From contig CAMBMM010000002.1 of the NCBI GenBank assembly GCA_945868825.1, forward strand, positions 242,252 to 306,251: a stretch of DNA of 64,000 nucleotides, in the 5' to 3' direction. The notes beneath the pieces were generated by a model. That model did not search any database, was not told the origin of the DNA, and saw nothing but the letters and a program-made list of their open reading frames with translations. Of this stretch, positions 26,646-36,317 are shown piece by piece; the first letter of the stretch is position 1; every line of letters begins with the position of its first letter. The translations under genes were made by a program, and so were the position numbers. Source of the DNA: Sphingobacterium thalpophilum (GTDB taxonomy: Bacteria; Bacteroidota; Bacteroidia; Sphingobacteriales; Sphingobacteriaceae).

Positions 26646-27641
26646 ATGTCTGTAAAGATTGGAACAATAGATTTAGGTGATTTTCCGCTATTGCTTGCCC
26701 CCATGGAGGATGTAAGCGATCCCCCATTTAGATTGGTGTGCAAACAAAATGGTGCGGATTTAATGTATACCGAATTTATTTCGTCGGAGGGGCTTATTCG
26801 TGCGGCAGCAAAAAGTAGAAAAAAACTTGATATATTCGAATATGAGCGCCCTATTGGTATTCAAATTTTTGGTAGCCTAATAGAAAGTATGCGGGAAGCT
26901 AGCGAAATTGCCAGCCAAGCACAACCTGATTTAATAGATATTAATTATGGCTGCCCCGTTAAAAATGTAGCCTGCAGGGGAGCCGGGGCCAGCCTATTGC
27001 AAGATATTGATAAAATGGTAGCTATGACCAAGGCAGTTGTGGAAAGCACTCACCTTCCCGTAACGGTAAAAACCCGTTTAGGTTGGGATGATACTACCAA
27101 AAATGTATACGAGGTAGCCGAACGCCTGCAAGATGTGGGCATCAAGGCGCTTACCATCCATGGGAGAACCCGTGCGCAAATGTATAAGGGTCAAGCGGAT
27201 TGGAATCTTATTCGGGAAATTAAGCGCAACCCTAGAATTCAGATACCCATTTTTGGAAATGGCGATGTAGATAGCGTAGAAAAGGCTGCAAATTGGCGGT
27301 TAGAATACGAAGTAGATGGTATTATGGTTGGGCGGGCGGCTATTGGCTATCCTTGGATTTTTAGAGAAATAAAGCACTTTTTTGCTACTGGCGAAAAGCT
27401 GGCGGGACCAACCCTGGCTGAACGGATTGCCGTTTGCCGCACCCACCTAGAAAAATCTATCGAGTGGAAGGGGGAGAAAACCGGGATTTTTGAAATGAGA
27501 AGACATTATGCCAATTATTTTAAGGGTATACCCGATTTTAAAGAATACCGCATGCGGCTGGTATCCTTAGAAAATGTAGACGATATTTCTTCCGTTTTAA
27601 GTGAAATTGAGGAGAAATTTGAAGATTTTGTAGCAGTATAA
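26646..27641 (+). CDS. dusB: tRNA-dihydrouridine synthase
   Basis: 331 aa FMN enzyme that reduces uridine in tRNA D-loops. Motifs: LAPMEDVSDPPFR (flavin loop), DINYGCPVKNVACRGAGAS (catalytic Cys), TVKTRLGWD, ALTIHGRTRAQMY, GNGDV and GIMVGRAAIG. Pattern is closest to DusB. apaG follows after a single base. Confidence 0.95.
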   Translation: MSVKIGTIDLGDFPLLLAPMEDVSDPPFRLVCKQNGADLMYTEFISSEGLIRAAAKSRKKLDIFEYERPIGIQIFGSLIESMREASEIASQAQPDLIDINYGCPVKNVACRGAGASLLQDIDKMVAMTKAVVESTHLPVTVKTRLGWDDTTKNVYEVAERLQDVGIKALTIHGRTRAQMYKGQADWNLIREIKRNPRIQIPIFGNGDVDSVEKAANWRLEYEVDGIMVGRAAIGYPWIFREIKHFFATGEKLAGPTLAERIAVCRTHLEKSIEWKGEKTGIFEMRRHYANYFKGIPDFKEYRMRLVSLENVDDISSVLSEIEEKFEDFVAV

Positions 27642-27642
27642 T

Positions 27643-28029
27643 ATGGTTAAAGCAAATACATTAGGAGTTACTGTTTCTGTGGTAACAAATTATCAAGCCG
27701 ATTTTTCTGACCCAGCCAACGGGCGTTTTTTATTTGCATATCAAATTACCATTGAAAACGAAACTCAAACAGCTATTCAGTTGCTAAGTAGACACTGGGA
27801 TATTGTAGATGCCAGTAGGTTAAGTAGGGTGGTTGAGGGTGAAGGGGTGGTAGGAGAACAGCCGGTTATTTTACCGGGAGAATCACACCAATATGTTTCG
27901 GGTTGTGAGTTGGCCACCGAAATGGGATCTATGCAGGGGTATTATACTTTTAAACAAGTAGATAAGGCTGCTTTATTTAGAGCAAACATACCGCACTTTA
28001 CACTGGTAGCCAATTATAAATTAAACTAA
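27643..28029 (+). CDS. apaG: ApaG-domain protein
   Basis: 128 aa single-domain fibronectin-III-like protein. Recognisable: YQITIENETQTAIQLLSRHW, EGEGVVGEQPVILPGES and MGSMQGYYTF. Linked in some species to divalent-cation efflux and Ap4A levels; the mechanism is unclear. Starts one base after dusB, and ends at a terminator. Confidence 0.93.
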   Translation: MVKANTLGVTVSVVTNYQADFSDPANGRFLFAYQITIENETQTAIQLLSRHWDIVDASRLSRVVEGEGVVGEQPVILPGESHQYVSGCELATEMGSMQGYYTFKQVDKAALFRANIPHFTLVANYKLN

Positions 28030-28030
28030 A

Positions 28031-28060
28031 AAGCCCCAAATGTTTCTAAATGGGGCTTTG
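28031..28060. terminator. Bidirectional terminator
   Basis: Arms AAAGCCCCA and TGGGGCTTT flank a loop of about a dozen bases. It lies between the apaG stop and the convergent YugP-like gene. Confidence 0.8.
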
Positions 28061-28075
28061 TTGTTCGTTTTAACC

Positions 28076-28765
28076 TTAATCTCTTCTGTTACCCAATAAC
28101 ATACTGGCGTAATAAACCAGTGTTGCTAATGAACCAAGAGCGGCTATTACATAGGTCATAGCAGCCCACCAAAGGGCGTCCTTTGCTTGTTCGTGTTCTG
28201 AAGCATTGGTAATCGAAGCACCAGAGGTGTCTAACCAGGCTAGGGCTCTTCTGCTAGCATCAAACTCTACCGGCAAGGTAATAAAGCTAAACAGTGTAAC
28301 CAGAGCTAGGGCGGCTACGCCAATGGCCAGTACATAGGGGTTTCCGGAAAACACCATGATCATTACTCCAATAAACAAAGTCCATTGAATTAAATTTGAA
28401 GCCAGGCTTACCACGGGCACCATAGAAGAGCGGAATTGCAGCCAAGAATAGGCTTTAGCGTGCTGAACCGCATGTCCACATTCGTGGGCAGCAACAGCAG
28501 CGGAGGCCACACTTTTACCGTGATATACCTCGGGGCTTAGGTTTACTGTTTTGTTTTGTGGGTTGTAGTGGTCGGTTAGTTGACCTTCAACCGAAATAAT
28601 TTCTACATCAGCTATACCGTGATCGGCCAACATTTTTTCGGCAATTTCTTTACCGCTTAAACCAGAAAGTAAGCCGATTTCTGAATAGGTTTTAAATTTG
28701 CTTTTGAAGCGCCATTGAACTGCAAAGCTTATGAGTCCGACGGCTATTAATAAGAAAAGTCCCAT
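28076..28765 (-). CDS. YugP-type zinc metallopeptidase
   Basis: 229 aa membrane protein. The zinc motif HECGHAVQH lies near residue 95 after AAVAA. Downstream: helices at about 120-165, then FDASRRALAWLDTSGA, the conserved region with the third ligand pattern, and a C-terminal helix. Belongs to the DUF2268/YugP zinc metallopeptidase group. Substrate unknown. Confidence 0.9.
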   Translation of the reverse strand: MGLFLLIAVGLISFAVQWRFKSKFKTYSEIGLLSGLSGKEIAEKMLADHGIADVEIISVEGQLTDHYNPQNKTVNLSPEVYHGKSVASAAVAAHECGHAVQHAKAYSWLQFRSSMVPVVSLASNLIQWTLFIGVMIMVFSGNPYVLAIGVAALALVTLFSFITLPVEFDASRRALAWLDTSGASITNASEHEQAKDALWWAAMTYVIAALGSLATLVYYASMLLGNRRD

Positions 28766-28922
28766 ATTTTGTTTTTTTTATAAATATAATTACCATTTAT
28801 CAAAAAGCATACCACTTAAATACAAAATATCTGTTTTTGTAATTTATTGTGTGTAAATATAGTGTATGGATTGATTTTGGGCTTATTTTGTTGGCTGGAC
28901 TCGGCTTGTCAAAATGGCTGTT

Positions 28923-28930
28923 TATTTTTG
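28923..28930 (+). promoter_or_regulatory. Candidate -7 element for rmuC
   Basis: TATTTTTG, exact TAnnTTTG, 24 nt before the rmuC ATG. A TTG lies about 14 nt upstream, closer than the usual -33 spacing. Confidence 0.45.
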
Positions 28931-28954
28931 TATTTTTAAACCTTATTAATTTAT

Positions 28955-30301
28955 ATGGATGTAATCATTTTGGGTATAGCGGCGCTAGTTTTGGTAGTGG
29001 CTATGATAATATTTGTTAAACGACCTCTATCTGCAGATGGTATTTCTGCAGAAGAGTTTTCTCGATTAAAACAAGAAAACGGGGGTTTGTTGGCCGAGGT
29101 GGCCAGAACCACCGAGCGGGCTGAAAATAGTGCGGCAGAACGCCTGCGCTTGGAGGTTAAATTACTTGAGGTTGAAGCGGATTTAGTAGCTAAAAACGAA
29201 CGGATTGTAAAAGCTGAAGAGGCTTTTAAGTCGCAAAGAGATCGACTAAGTGAGCAGGAGGCCTATATTTTAACCCTACAACAACAGTTTAAATTGGAGT
29301 TTGAAAATATCGCCAATAAGCTATTAGACGAGAAATCGAAAACTTTTACAGAGCATAACCGCACCCAGTTGGATGTGATTTTAAATCCCTTTAAAGAAAA
29401 ATTAAAAAATTTTGAAGAGAAGGTGGATAAAGTATATAAAGCAGAATCGGATGAGCGAAATGTGTTGAAGGGAGAGATTAACAAGCTAGTTGAAAACAAC
29501 CGCTTAATGAGTGAAGAAACCCAAAACCTGACCAAGGCGCTCAAGGGTGACCAGAAAAAACAGGGGAATTGGGGGGAGATGATTTTAGAGAAGGTGTTGG
29601 AGCGCTCGGGCTTGGTTAAAGACCGTGAATACCGAATACAGGCAAGTATGGTTGGCCCTGATGGAAATCGTTTACAGCCCGATGTGGTGATTGATATGCC
29701 TGATGGAAAACACCTTGTTGTGGATTCGAAAGTATCGTTGGTGGCTTATGAGCGTTTAGTAAATTGCGATAGCGATGCTGAGCGGGAAGTATATGCCAAA
29801 GAGCATGTAAAATCGATACAAAACCACATTAATGATTTGTGTGGTAAAAATTACCAGGATTTATATCAGATCAATTCTCCTGACTTTGTGTTATTATTTG
29901 TGCCTATTGAGTCATCGTTTAGTGTAGCGGTGCAGCTGGATGAGGATTTATTTAATTATGCCTGGGATCGCCGGGTGGTTATTGTGAGCCCTTCTACTTT
30001 GCTGGCAACCCTGGGTACTGTGGCTAGTATTTGGAAACAAGAACGTCAGAATAAAAACGTATTAGAAATTGCTCGTTTAAGTGGTGCTATGTATGACAAG
30101 TTTTACAATTTTGTAGAGGATTTAGAAGATATTGGTAAGAGTTTAAAACAAACCGAAAAGGCCTACGACAAAGCCATTAATAAACTATCAACCGGTGCAG
30201 GTAATCTCACTGTAACTGCCGATAAAATTAAAAAACTGGGTGCTAAAGCCAGTAAACAGCTTGATCAAAAATACATCGATGACGAGGAAGAGTCTGTTTA
30301 A
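28955..30301 (+). CDS. rmuC: RmuC-family DNA recombination protein
   Basis: 448 aa. N-terminal membrane helix (1-20), long coiled coil (about 35-190), then the RmuC nuclease-like domain: KKQGNWGEMILEKVLERSGL, DGNRLQPDVVIDMPDGKHLV, VDSKVSLVAYERL, FVPIESSFSVAV. E. coli RmuC limits inversion at short repeats. Stop overlaps the convergent thiL stop by 4 bases. Confidence 0.94.
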   Translation: MDVIILGIAALVLVVAMIIFVKRPLSADGISAEEFSRLKQENGGLLAEVARTTERAENSAAERLRLEVKLLEVEADLVAKNERIVKAEEAFKSQRDRLSEQEAYILTLQQQFKLEFENIANKLLDEKSKTFTEHNRTQLDVILNPFKEKLKNFEEKVDKVYKAESDERNVLKGEINKLVENNRLMSEETQNLTKALKGDQKKQGNWGEMILEKVLERSGLVKDREYRIQASMVGPDGNRLQPDVVIDMPDGKHLVVDSKVSLVAYERLVNCDSDAEREVYAKEHVKSIQNHINDLCGKNYQDLYQINSPDFVLLFVPIESSFSVAVQLDEDLFNYAWDRRVVIVSPSTLLATLGTVASIWKQERQNKNVLEIARLSGAMYDKFYNFVEDLEDIGKSLKQTEKAYDKAINKLSTGAGNLTVTADKIKKLGAKASKQLDQKYIDDEEESV

Positions 30302-31332
30302 AAAGCCTTCCAACCCTGCGCTTTTAATTCGTGCATATTATTTGATTTAGATACCAATTGACAACCTGAGGCGGCATCGGTCATGTGGCCAATAATAGTA
30401 ATATCTGGGCTGTTTTTTACCTTATCGTAATCACCTTGGTTAATGGTGAATAACAACTCGTAATCTTCTCCTCCGTTTAAAGCACAGGTGGTTGGGTCTA
30501 ATCCAAATTCACGAGCGGTATCGTAAGTCATTTGATCTATTGGGATTTTTTCTTCGTACACGTGGCAACCCACATTAGATTGCTTACAAATGTGTTTTAT
30601 TTCAGAGGCTAGGCCATCAGAAATATCAATCATAGCTGTTGGTTTAATCTTATTTTCACGTAAATAATCTATAATATCTTTACGGGCCTCTGGTTTTAAT
30701 TGGCGTTCAATTACATAGTCTTTACCCTCTAAATCGGGTTGAATATTGGGGTTTTCTAAAAAGATTTGTTTTTCACGTTCTAATAATTGTAAACCAATAT
30801 AAGCTCCACCTAAATCACCAGAAACACACAATAAATCACCTTCTTTTGCACCTGATCGGTAAACCACCTGATCTGCATCTATATAACCAATACTAGTTAC
30901 ACTTATTATTAGACCTTGTTTAGAAGCCGAGGTATCACCACCCACCACATCAATATTATATTTTTTACAGGCTAGATAAATACCATCGTAAATTTCTTCT
31001 ACAGCTTCTAAGGGAAATTTACTCGATAAACCTATAGATACTGTAACCTGAGCAGCTATACCATTCATGGCATAAATATCACTGAGGTTTACTTGTACGG
31101 CTTTATAACCCAAGTGTTTGAAAGGAGTATACGCTAAATCGAAATGGATACCTTCTAATAATAAATCGGTTGAAACCACTATTTGTTTCTTACCAGCTGA
31201 TAATATGGCTGCATCATCTCCTACTCCTTTAATGGTGCTTTCTTGAGTGATTTCTATTTTATCTGTTAAATGGGCTATTAATCCAACCTCTCCTAATTGT
31301 GCTAACTCTGTACGCTCGGTATTTTCAAACAT
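30298..31332 (-). CDS. thiL: Thiamine-monophosphate kinase
   Basis: 344 aa. Phosphorylates thiamine phosphate to the diphosphate, the last step of cofactor synthesis. Motifs: KGVGDDAAIL, VSTDLLLEGIHF, DIYAMNG, GGDTSAS, MIDISDGLASE and GGEDYELLF. The promoter-like TAATTTTG lies 22 nt upstream, in the edge of the large AT-rich gap. Confidence 0.96.
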   Translation of the reverse strand: MFENTERTELAQLGEVGLIAHLTDKIEITQESTIKGVGDDAAILSAGKKQIVVSTDLLLEGIHFDLAYTPFKHLGYKAVQVNLSDIYAMNGIAAQVTVSIGLSSKFPLEAVEEIYDGIYLACKKYNIDVVGGDTSASKQGLIISVTSIGYIDADQVVYRSGAKEGDLLCVSGDLGGAYIGLQLLEREKQIFLENPNIQPDLEGKDYVIERQLKPEARKDIIDYLRENKIKPTAMIDISDGLASEIKHICKQSNVGCHVYEEKIPIDQMTYDTAREFGLDPTTCALNGGEDYELLFTINQGDYDKVKNSPDITIIGHMTDAASGCQLVSKSNNMHELKAQGWKAF

Positions 31333-31786
31333 AATTTCTTTTTTTAATATTCTTCAAAATTATCCTTTTATACACACACTAAATAATTACTATTTATTAT
31401 TTATAAAATAAACTATGGTTTATTAAGGTGTTGGTATGGTGTATAATATGGCTGCTATTTATTTCATTTTGTAGTTATACTATTTTTATACACAAATAAC
31501 TATCCAATTTATAGAATAAAACACTTGTAAATAAACAGTTATAAAAAGTATAATTATCAATACACACTATTTTGTTAATAAATTAAGGATGATTTAAAAG
31601 TGAACAACTAGTACAAATTGCTGTATAAAAAGAGTAGAAATTTATAAAAATGAAGTAAACTTTAGCCACTTAGTTAGTACTACTTATTTATCTACATTTT
31701 TTATACCACTTGTTAACAGTAATCCACAGCTTAAACTAGGTTAAAAGAAAGAATCTACTTACCTTGTTCTATTAATAATCCGTTTT
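31333..31786. other. AT-rich gap with DnaA-box-like sites; candidate oriC
   Basis: The only gene-free stretch over 300 bp. Very AT-rich. Exact TTATACACA (consensus TTATNCACA) at 31368-31376 and 31486-31494. Near matches with one change: TTATACACC at 31438-31446 (minus strand), TTATCTACA at 31688-31696, TAATCCACA at 31720-31728. mnmG, a frequent oriC neighbour, and two parS-like sites are 2.3-4.7 kb away. No dnaA, dnaN or parAB is in the window. Gene direction does not switch cleanly here, so the assignment is tentative. Confidence 0.45.
31355..31362 (-). promoter_or_regulatory. Candidate -7 element for thiL
   Basis: TAATTTTG on the minus strand, exact TAnnTTTG, 22 nt before the thiL ATG. Confidence 0.45.
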
Positions 31787-32311
31787 ATGCCTCTAATTTT
31801 ACCTATAAAAGGAATTTTTCCAACTTTTGGTTCCGATTGTTTTATTGCTGAAAACGCAACTATTGTTGGCGATGTAGTGTTAGGTACGCATTGTTCCGTT
31901 TGGTTTAATGCCATTTTACGTGGCGATGTGAATAAAATTAGAATTGGTAATTATACCAATATTCAGGATGGGGTTACGGTTCATTGTACACACGAACAAG
32001 CAGCCACCACTATTGGAAATTATGTATCGTTGGGGCACAACGCTATTATTCACGGCTGCACCATAAGAGATAGGGTACTAGTTGGTATGGGTGCAATTAT
32101 AATGGATCACACCGTGGTGGAAGAGTATTGTATTATTGCAGCGGGCTCTATTGTTTTAGAAAATACGCTTTGTGAATCGGGATATATTTATGCCGGCGCA
32201 CCCGCAAAAAAAATAAAACCCATTAGCGAAACTCAGCGTGCCTTATTAGATCAACTACCAGACAAGTATGTAGTTTATAGCGATTGGTTTAAAAATCCAC
32301 AGGAATTATAA
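31787..32311 (+). CDS. Gamma carbonic anhydrase family protein
   Basis: 174 aa left-handed beta-helix built from hexapeptide repeats (IGNYVSLGHNAIIHG). Metal-ligand histidines in TVHCTH and LGHNAIIHG are present, along with RGDVNKIRIG. Such YrdA/PaaY-type proteins may be carbonic anhydrases or thioesterases. Its end overlaps the convergent lipoprotein gene by 23 bases. Confidence 0.92.
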   Translation: MPLILPIKGIFPTFGSDCFIAENATIVGDVVLGTHCSVWFNAILRGDVNKIRIGNYTNIQDGVTVHCTHEQAATTIGNYVSLGHNAIIHGCTIRDRVLVGMGAIIMDHTVVEEYCIIAAGSIVLENTLCESGYIYAGAPAKKIKPISETQRALLDQLPDKYVVYSDWFKNPQEL

Positions 32312-33896
32312 TCTTTTCCTCTAAATCCCAGTTTGCTCGTAGGCCAATAGTTTTTTCAAAAAACCACACTTTTTCAGGCTGGGTGTTTGTTGCTAAATCT
32401 CCACTATCCCACTTTCCATTTTTATTTTCATCCAATACCACCCGAACACTATATTTTCCAACAGGATAGGTTTTATAGCTTAAAGCACTAGCCCGTGTAA
32501 GAATATTTTCTTTAACAACCACCTTTTGTTCATTTAACAATTGTACTACATACCTTTTACTTGTATCACTTAAACTCACCAACAATCCTAAATTCCCATA
32601 ACTATCTAAACCATCTTGCATAAAAGTTTTAGAAAAAGAGGCATTTTTTAAGCCAGAAATCGCCTTTATAGCTCCTTCAGAAACCTTTATTGTATAATTT
32701 CTTCCCGCCTTAAACGGATATAGTATCGACAGCGACTGGACCAACCCAACCTGTTTTCCAACCTTCCAGCCACTTAGTTTTACCGAATCCGAATACAAGC
32801 TTATTTTGGTGCTATCTATCAGTTCTGCTGGCATGGTAAAAAGCAAGGAGTAACCCAACCCGGGTTTCAATCTGTTCCCCAGGGTATTGTCTTTTATAAC
32901 CGGTGTTCTATTGTATGCCTCTCTTTTGTTTCGGTTAATATTAACCGTATTAATAAGCCCCCCGTCAGAGTATATTCCTAATTTTAAAGAATCATACGTC
33001 AGCTCTGGCGACCAAATCAGAACAGAATCACCTAGTTTACTATATTTTTTGATGCTGTTTTTTAGATAGTCGGTTCCTTCTAACTCTTTTACACTCAATT
33101 CTTTCACAGGCTTATTATAAACCAACAAAAGCCTTCCATCTAGTTCTACTTTCTTTTCTATAACCTTAAAATCTTTTGGCAATTCTTTAAACACCCTAAG
33201 ATCCACACCCGGTGTATTTTTTCCTAATTTAATTTTGGTAGAACTAAAGCCAACCTCATCTACCCCTTGATTGTAAATTTTATCTGCGCCGGTTTCCTTG
33301 AGTGCATATACCGAATATTCATCAGCCCGCAGGTTATTTAACTTATAATTACCCGCATCATCTGTCATGGTATAGGTACTTGGCTTCTTTTTACCCAACA
33401 AACTGTCTTGTTTGTTTGTAAATAAAAACACCATCACATCTTTTAGGGGTTCATTTGTTGTGGCGCTAGTTACTGTCCCGCTAATAGATAGCGAATCGAC
33501 CACACTTCCGCTCGAAAAAACATAACTATAGTTTTTTAGCAAATTATTTTCGTTTACATCGCCAATGGCTTTGCCGAAATTTATGGTGTAGGTGGTGTTG
33601 GGTTCTAGCGTCTGATCTAGCTTTATGCTTAACATCTCTTTGCTTGCTTTGATATCGAGTGGTTTTTCTAGCGAAGGGCTTACTGTAATTTCCGCGAAGG
33701 CATTATTTAATTTTATAAATTCATTAAACGTCAGTTCGATTTCAGAAGCCGAAAAACTCGTGCTTAAATTTTTGGGTTTTTCTTTCACCACCTTCGGCGC
33801 CCCGGCGTCTTTTGGTCCACCGCTCGGCGATTGCATGCTGGCACAACCAGCCAGTGTCCACAACCCAATGCCAAAGCCAGCCCCCAACCACCACAT
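32289..33896 (-). CDS. Lipoprotein with Big_5/SbsA Ig-like domain
   Basis: 535 aa from ATG 33896. Signal with lipobox (LAGC, Cys about 20), then a Ser/Pro/Gly linker. An SbsA Ig-like (Big_5) domain spans about 45-125, with LTFNEFIKLNN and LEPNTTYTINFGKAIGD. Next comes a carboxypeptidase-regulatory-like beta sandwich (ISGTVTSATTNEPLKDVMVF), and the rest is beta-rich. Found widely in Bacteroidota outer membranes; role unknown. An extension to a GTG at 34001 lacks a signal peptide at its start, so the shorter form is preferred. Confidence 0.87.
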   Translation of the reverse strand: MWWLGAGFGIGLWTLAGCASMQSPSGGPKDAGAPKVVKEKPKNLSTSFSASEIELTFNEFIKLNNAFAEITVSPSLEKPLDIKASKEMLSIKLDQTLEPNTTYTINFGKAIGDVNENNLLKNYSYVFSSGSVVDSLSISGTVTSATTNEPLKDVMVFLFTNKQDSLLGKKKPSTYTMTDDAGNYKLNNLRADEYSVYALKETGADKIYNQGVDEVGFSSTKIKLGKNTPGVDLRVFKELPKDFKVIEKKVELDGRLLLVYNKPVKELSVKELEGTDYLKNSIKKYSKLGDSVLIWSPELTYDSLKLGIYSDGGLINTVNINRNKREAYNRTPVIKDNTLGNRLKPGLGYSLLFTMPAELIDSTKISLYSDSVKLSGWKVGKQVGLVQSLSILYPFKAGRNYTIKVSEGAIKAISGLKNASFSKTFMQDGLDSYGNLGLLVSLSDTSKRYVVQLLNEQKVVVKENILTRASALSYKTYPVGKYSVRVVLDENKNGKWDSGDLATNTQPEKVWFFEKTIGLRANWDLEEKIIIPVDF

Positions 33897-34043
33897 TCTT
33901 TTAAAGGCCCCTATCGAGCCGTTGGTTAAAAAAAAATATTTTTTGGAAGAAGTAGTCAAATAATTCTCAAAAGTCCCGCAAATCGCTTTATTTTGTGTCA
34001 CCCAATTTTTTATTTAAATTATTGATAAACAGATACTTAACTA

Positions 34044-35906
34044 TTATTTTGTTAAATGAACCATTAAAACTGAAATATCTGATGGAGAAACCCCCGAAAT
34101 TCTAGAAGCTTGCCCAAGCGTTCTCGGTTTTACCCGAAACAATTTTTCTCTAGCCTCTTTGGAAAGCGAACCCAGAGTTTGGTAATCAAAATTTGGATTA
34201 ATTTCTCGGTCCTCCATTCGCTTCATTTTCTCTACAATTTCCAATTCTTTTTCAAAATAACTTTCGTACTTCACCCGAATTTCTGCTTGTTCAACCACCT
34301 CGTTCGAGTAGCCCTTTAGTTCTTCCTTTAGTCCCGGGTTGGCAGCGCTCAAATCACGAATTCCAATTTGTGGTCTCCCCAACAAGTTTACCAATTTTAC
34401 TTTTTGATTAATGGGTGATGTTCCCAGGGTATCGAGCGCTTCATTTATTTCTTCGGGCTGTACCGATACTTGCGATAGATAAGCCACTAATTTATCGGCT
34501 GCAGCCACCTTGGCGTGTACCCCATCCATGCGCTCATCAGATATTAAACCGAGAGAATGACCAATACCGCTTAAGCGCAGATCGGCGTTATCTTGTCTTA
34601 ACAATAAGCGATGTTCGGCTCTAGAAGTAAACATTCTATAGGGCTCCTCCGTTCCCTTGGTTACGAGGTCGTCTATTAAAACGCCTATATATGATTCTGA
34701 GCGCTTCATAATAATCTCTTGTTTGTCGTAAACGCTATTATGGGCATTAATACCAGCAATAAAACCTTGGCAAGCGGCTTCTTCATAGCCGGTAGTTCCG
34801 TTAATTTGACCAGCAAAAAACAGGTTCTTTACCAACTTGGTTTCTAGTGTAAGCCCAAGCTGCGTTGGCGGAAAATAATCGTACTCTATAGCATAACCCG
34901 GGCGAAACATTTTGGCTTTTTCAAAGCCAGGTATTTGTTGTAAAGCCCGAAATTGCACATCTTCTGGCAGTGACGTAGAAAAGCCATTCACGTAAATTTC
35001 TACCGTATTCCAGCCTTCGGGCTCTACAAATATTTGATGCCGCTCACGTTCCGCAAATCGGTTAATTTTATCTTCTATAGATGGGCAATAACGGGGACCC
35101 AAACCCTTAATACGACCGGTAAACATAGGCGATTTTTCAAAGCCCTCTTTTAGGGTCTCGTGTACCGCCTCGTTGGTATAGGTAATCCAGCAACAGCGTT
35201 GCTCGGTTTGTAAAGGAACGTCTGTATATGAGAAACGACCCCGTTCTTCATCTCCCCATTGTTCCTCCATTTTGCTATAATCCAGCGTACGTCCATCTAC
35301 TCGTGGTGGTGTTCCCGTCTTCATTCTACCTGCTTCAAAACCAAGCGTTATTAACTGTTCGGTAATGCCCGTAGCCGCTTTTTCGCCGGTTCTACCACCA
35401 CCAAAACGCTTTTCTCCTACATGAATTACCCCATTTAAAAACGTACCATTGGTTAAAACCACCGAAGATGCTTCAATCTCTATCCCCAGAGAGGTTATTA
35501 CCCCAGCAACACGCTCACCATCTAACTTTAATCCCACCACGGTATCTTGCCACAGATCTACATTGGGTATTTGTTCTAGTTGCAGGCGCCATTCTTCCGC
35601 GAAACGCATGCGGTCTATTTGTGCTCTAGGGCTCCACATAGCCGGCCCCTTAGATCTATTTAACATTCGGAATTGAATGCTGGTTTTGTCGCTAATAATA
35701 CCAGAGTAGCCGCCCATTGCATCAATCTCTCTCACAATTTGTCCTTTGGCAACCCCTCCCATAGCCGGATTACAGCTCATTTGTGCAATGGTTCCCATAT
35801 TCATGGTTACCAACAACACCGTTGAGCCTAAATTTGCTGCGGCTGCCGCCGCTTCACAGCCCGCATGCCCAGCACCCACCACAATTACATCGTATTTTTT
35901 AAACAT
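34044..35906 (-). CDS. mnmG: tRNA uridine-5-carboxymethylaminomethyl(34) synthase MnmG
   Basis: 620 aa FAD enzyme that with MnmE installs cmnm5 on U34 of tRNAs. Motifs: [18 protein letters not shown] (FAD loop), [48 protein letters not shown] and [17 protein letters not shown]. Commonly near oriC in bacteria. A parS-like site begins 9 nt upstream of its start codon. Confidence 0.97.
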   Translation of the reverse strand: MFKKYDVIVVGAGHAGCEAAAAAANLGSTVLLVTMNMGTIAQMSCNPAMGGVAKGQIVREIDAMGGYSGIISDKTSIQFRMLNRSKGPAMWSPRAQIDRMRFAEEWRLQLEQIPNVDLWQDTVVGLKLDGERVAGVITSLGIEIEASSVVLTNGTFLNGVIHVGEKRFGGGRTGEKAATGITEQLITLGFEAGRMKTGTPPRVDGRTLDYSKMEEQWGDEERGRFSYTDVPLQTEQRCCWITYTNEAVHETLKEGFEKSPMFTGRIKGLGPRYCPSIEDKINRFAERERHQIFVEPEGWNTVEIYVNGFSTSLPEDVQFRALQQIPGFEKAKMFRPGYAIEYDYFPPTQLGLTLETKLVKNLFFAGQINGTTGYEEAACQGFIAGINAHNSVYDKQEIIMKRSESYIGVLIDDLVTKGTEEPYRMFTSRAEHRLLLRQDNADLRLSGIGHSLGLISDERMDGVHAKVAAADKLVAYLSQVSVQPEEINEALDTLGTSPINQKVKLVNLLGRPQIGIRDLSAANPGLKEELKGYSNEVVEQAEIRVKYESYFEKELEIVEKMKRMEDREINPNFDYQTLGSLSKEAREKLFRVKPRTLGQASRISGVSPSDISVLMVHLTK

Positions 35907-35914
35907 ATTCTTTT

Positions 35915-35930
35915 TGTTTCACGTGGAACA
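35915..35930. promoter_or_regulatory. parS-like ParB-binding site 1
   Basis: TGTTTCACGTGGAACA. Its complement is TGTTCCACGTGAAACA, which fits the B. subtilis parS consensus TGTTNCACGTGAAACA exactly. Lies 9 nt before mnmG. Confidence 0.78.
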
Positions 35931-35963
35931 GTACAAAAATAATCAAATTCGTTCGCACGTTTT

Positions 35964-36209
35964 CTATTTCGTTCCACGTGGAACATTTTTAAAAAGCGCA
36001 TATAAACTCACCAATACCCAAACACCCTCCAACACCACAAAGGGGTAAAAAGAAATGAGGTAGGCAGATACGCCACAAAGAGCCGCACCCACCATGTTTA
36101 GCAGGATGTAGCTCACACTATCTACCTGTATTTTTTTAAATAGGATTAATAAGAAAGCCACCAAAAGAAGGCTCACCCCCACTGTACCCAAACTATCCGA
36201 AACACTCAT
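35964..36209 (-). CDS. CBU_0592-like small membrane protein
   Basis: 81 aa with three hydrophobic helices: TVGVSLLLVAFLLILF, YILLNMVGAALCGVSAYLI and VLEGVWVLVSLYALF. The LN-x-x-GA and EG-x-W features resemble the CBU_0592 domain, a paired-helix module of unknown role. Its last codons (NVPRGTK) coincide with the second parS-like site, so that DNA both codes and carries the palindrome. An exact TAnnTTTG lies 19 nt upstream. Confidence 0.72.
   Translation of the reverse strand: MSVSDSLGTVGVSLLLVAFLLILFKKIQVDSVSYILLNMVGAALCGVSAYLISFYPFVVLEGVWVLVSLYALFKNVPRGTK
35970..35985. promoter_or_regulatory. parS-like ParB-binding site 2
   Basis: CGTTCCACGTGGAACA; 15 of 16 bases match the symmetric parS form TGTTCCACGTGGAACA. 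It lies inside the 3-prime end of the membrane-protein gene, 55 bp from site 1. Confidence 0.7.
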
Positions 36210-36228
36210 GATGATTGTATTGTTTGCT

Positions 36229-36236
36229 CAAAAATA
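36229..36236 (-). promoter_or_regulatory. Candidate -7 element for CBU_0592-like gene
   Basis: TATTTTTG on the minus strand, exact TAnnTTTG, 19 nt before the start codon at 36209. Confidence 0.4.
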
Positions 36237-36317
36237 ACGTTAATGTCACAAAACAGAAACCCAAATACAAACAGTCGACACATTTTATGATATTTGTGTG
36301 TTTAAACATCAATAAAC

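Noticed and set aside
26584-26727. N-terminal extension of the CPBP protease
   Set aside because: It runs into the dusB coding sequence on the other strand and lacks family similarity.
31333-31786. A hidden tRNA or small gene in the AT-rich gap
   Set aside because: No cloverleaf-like arms, CCA end or open frame with a plausible start was found.
33897-34001. GTG-initiated extension of the Ig-like lipoprotein
   Set aside because: It would bury the lipoprotein signal at residue 36 and beyond.
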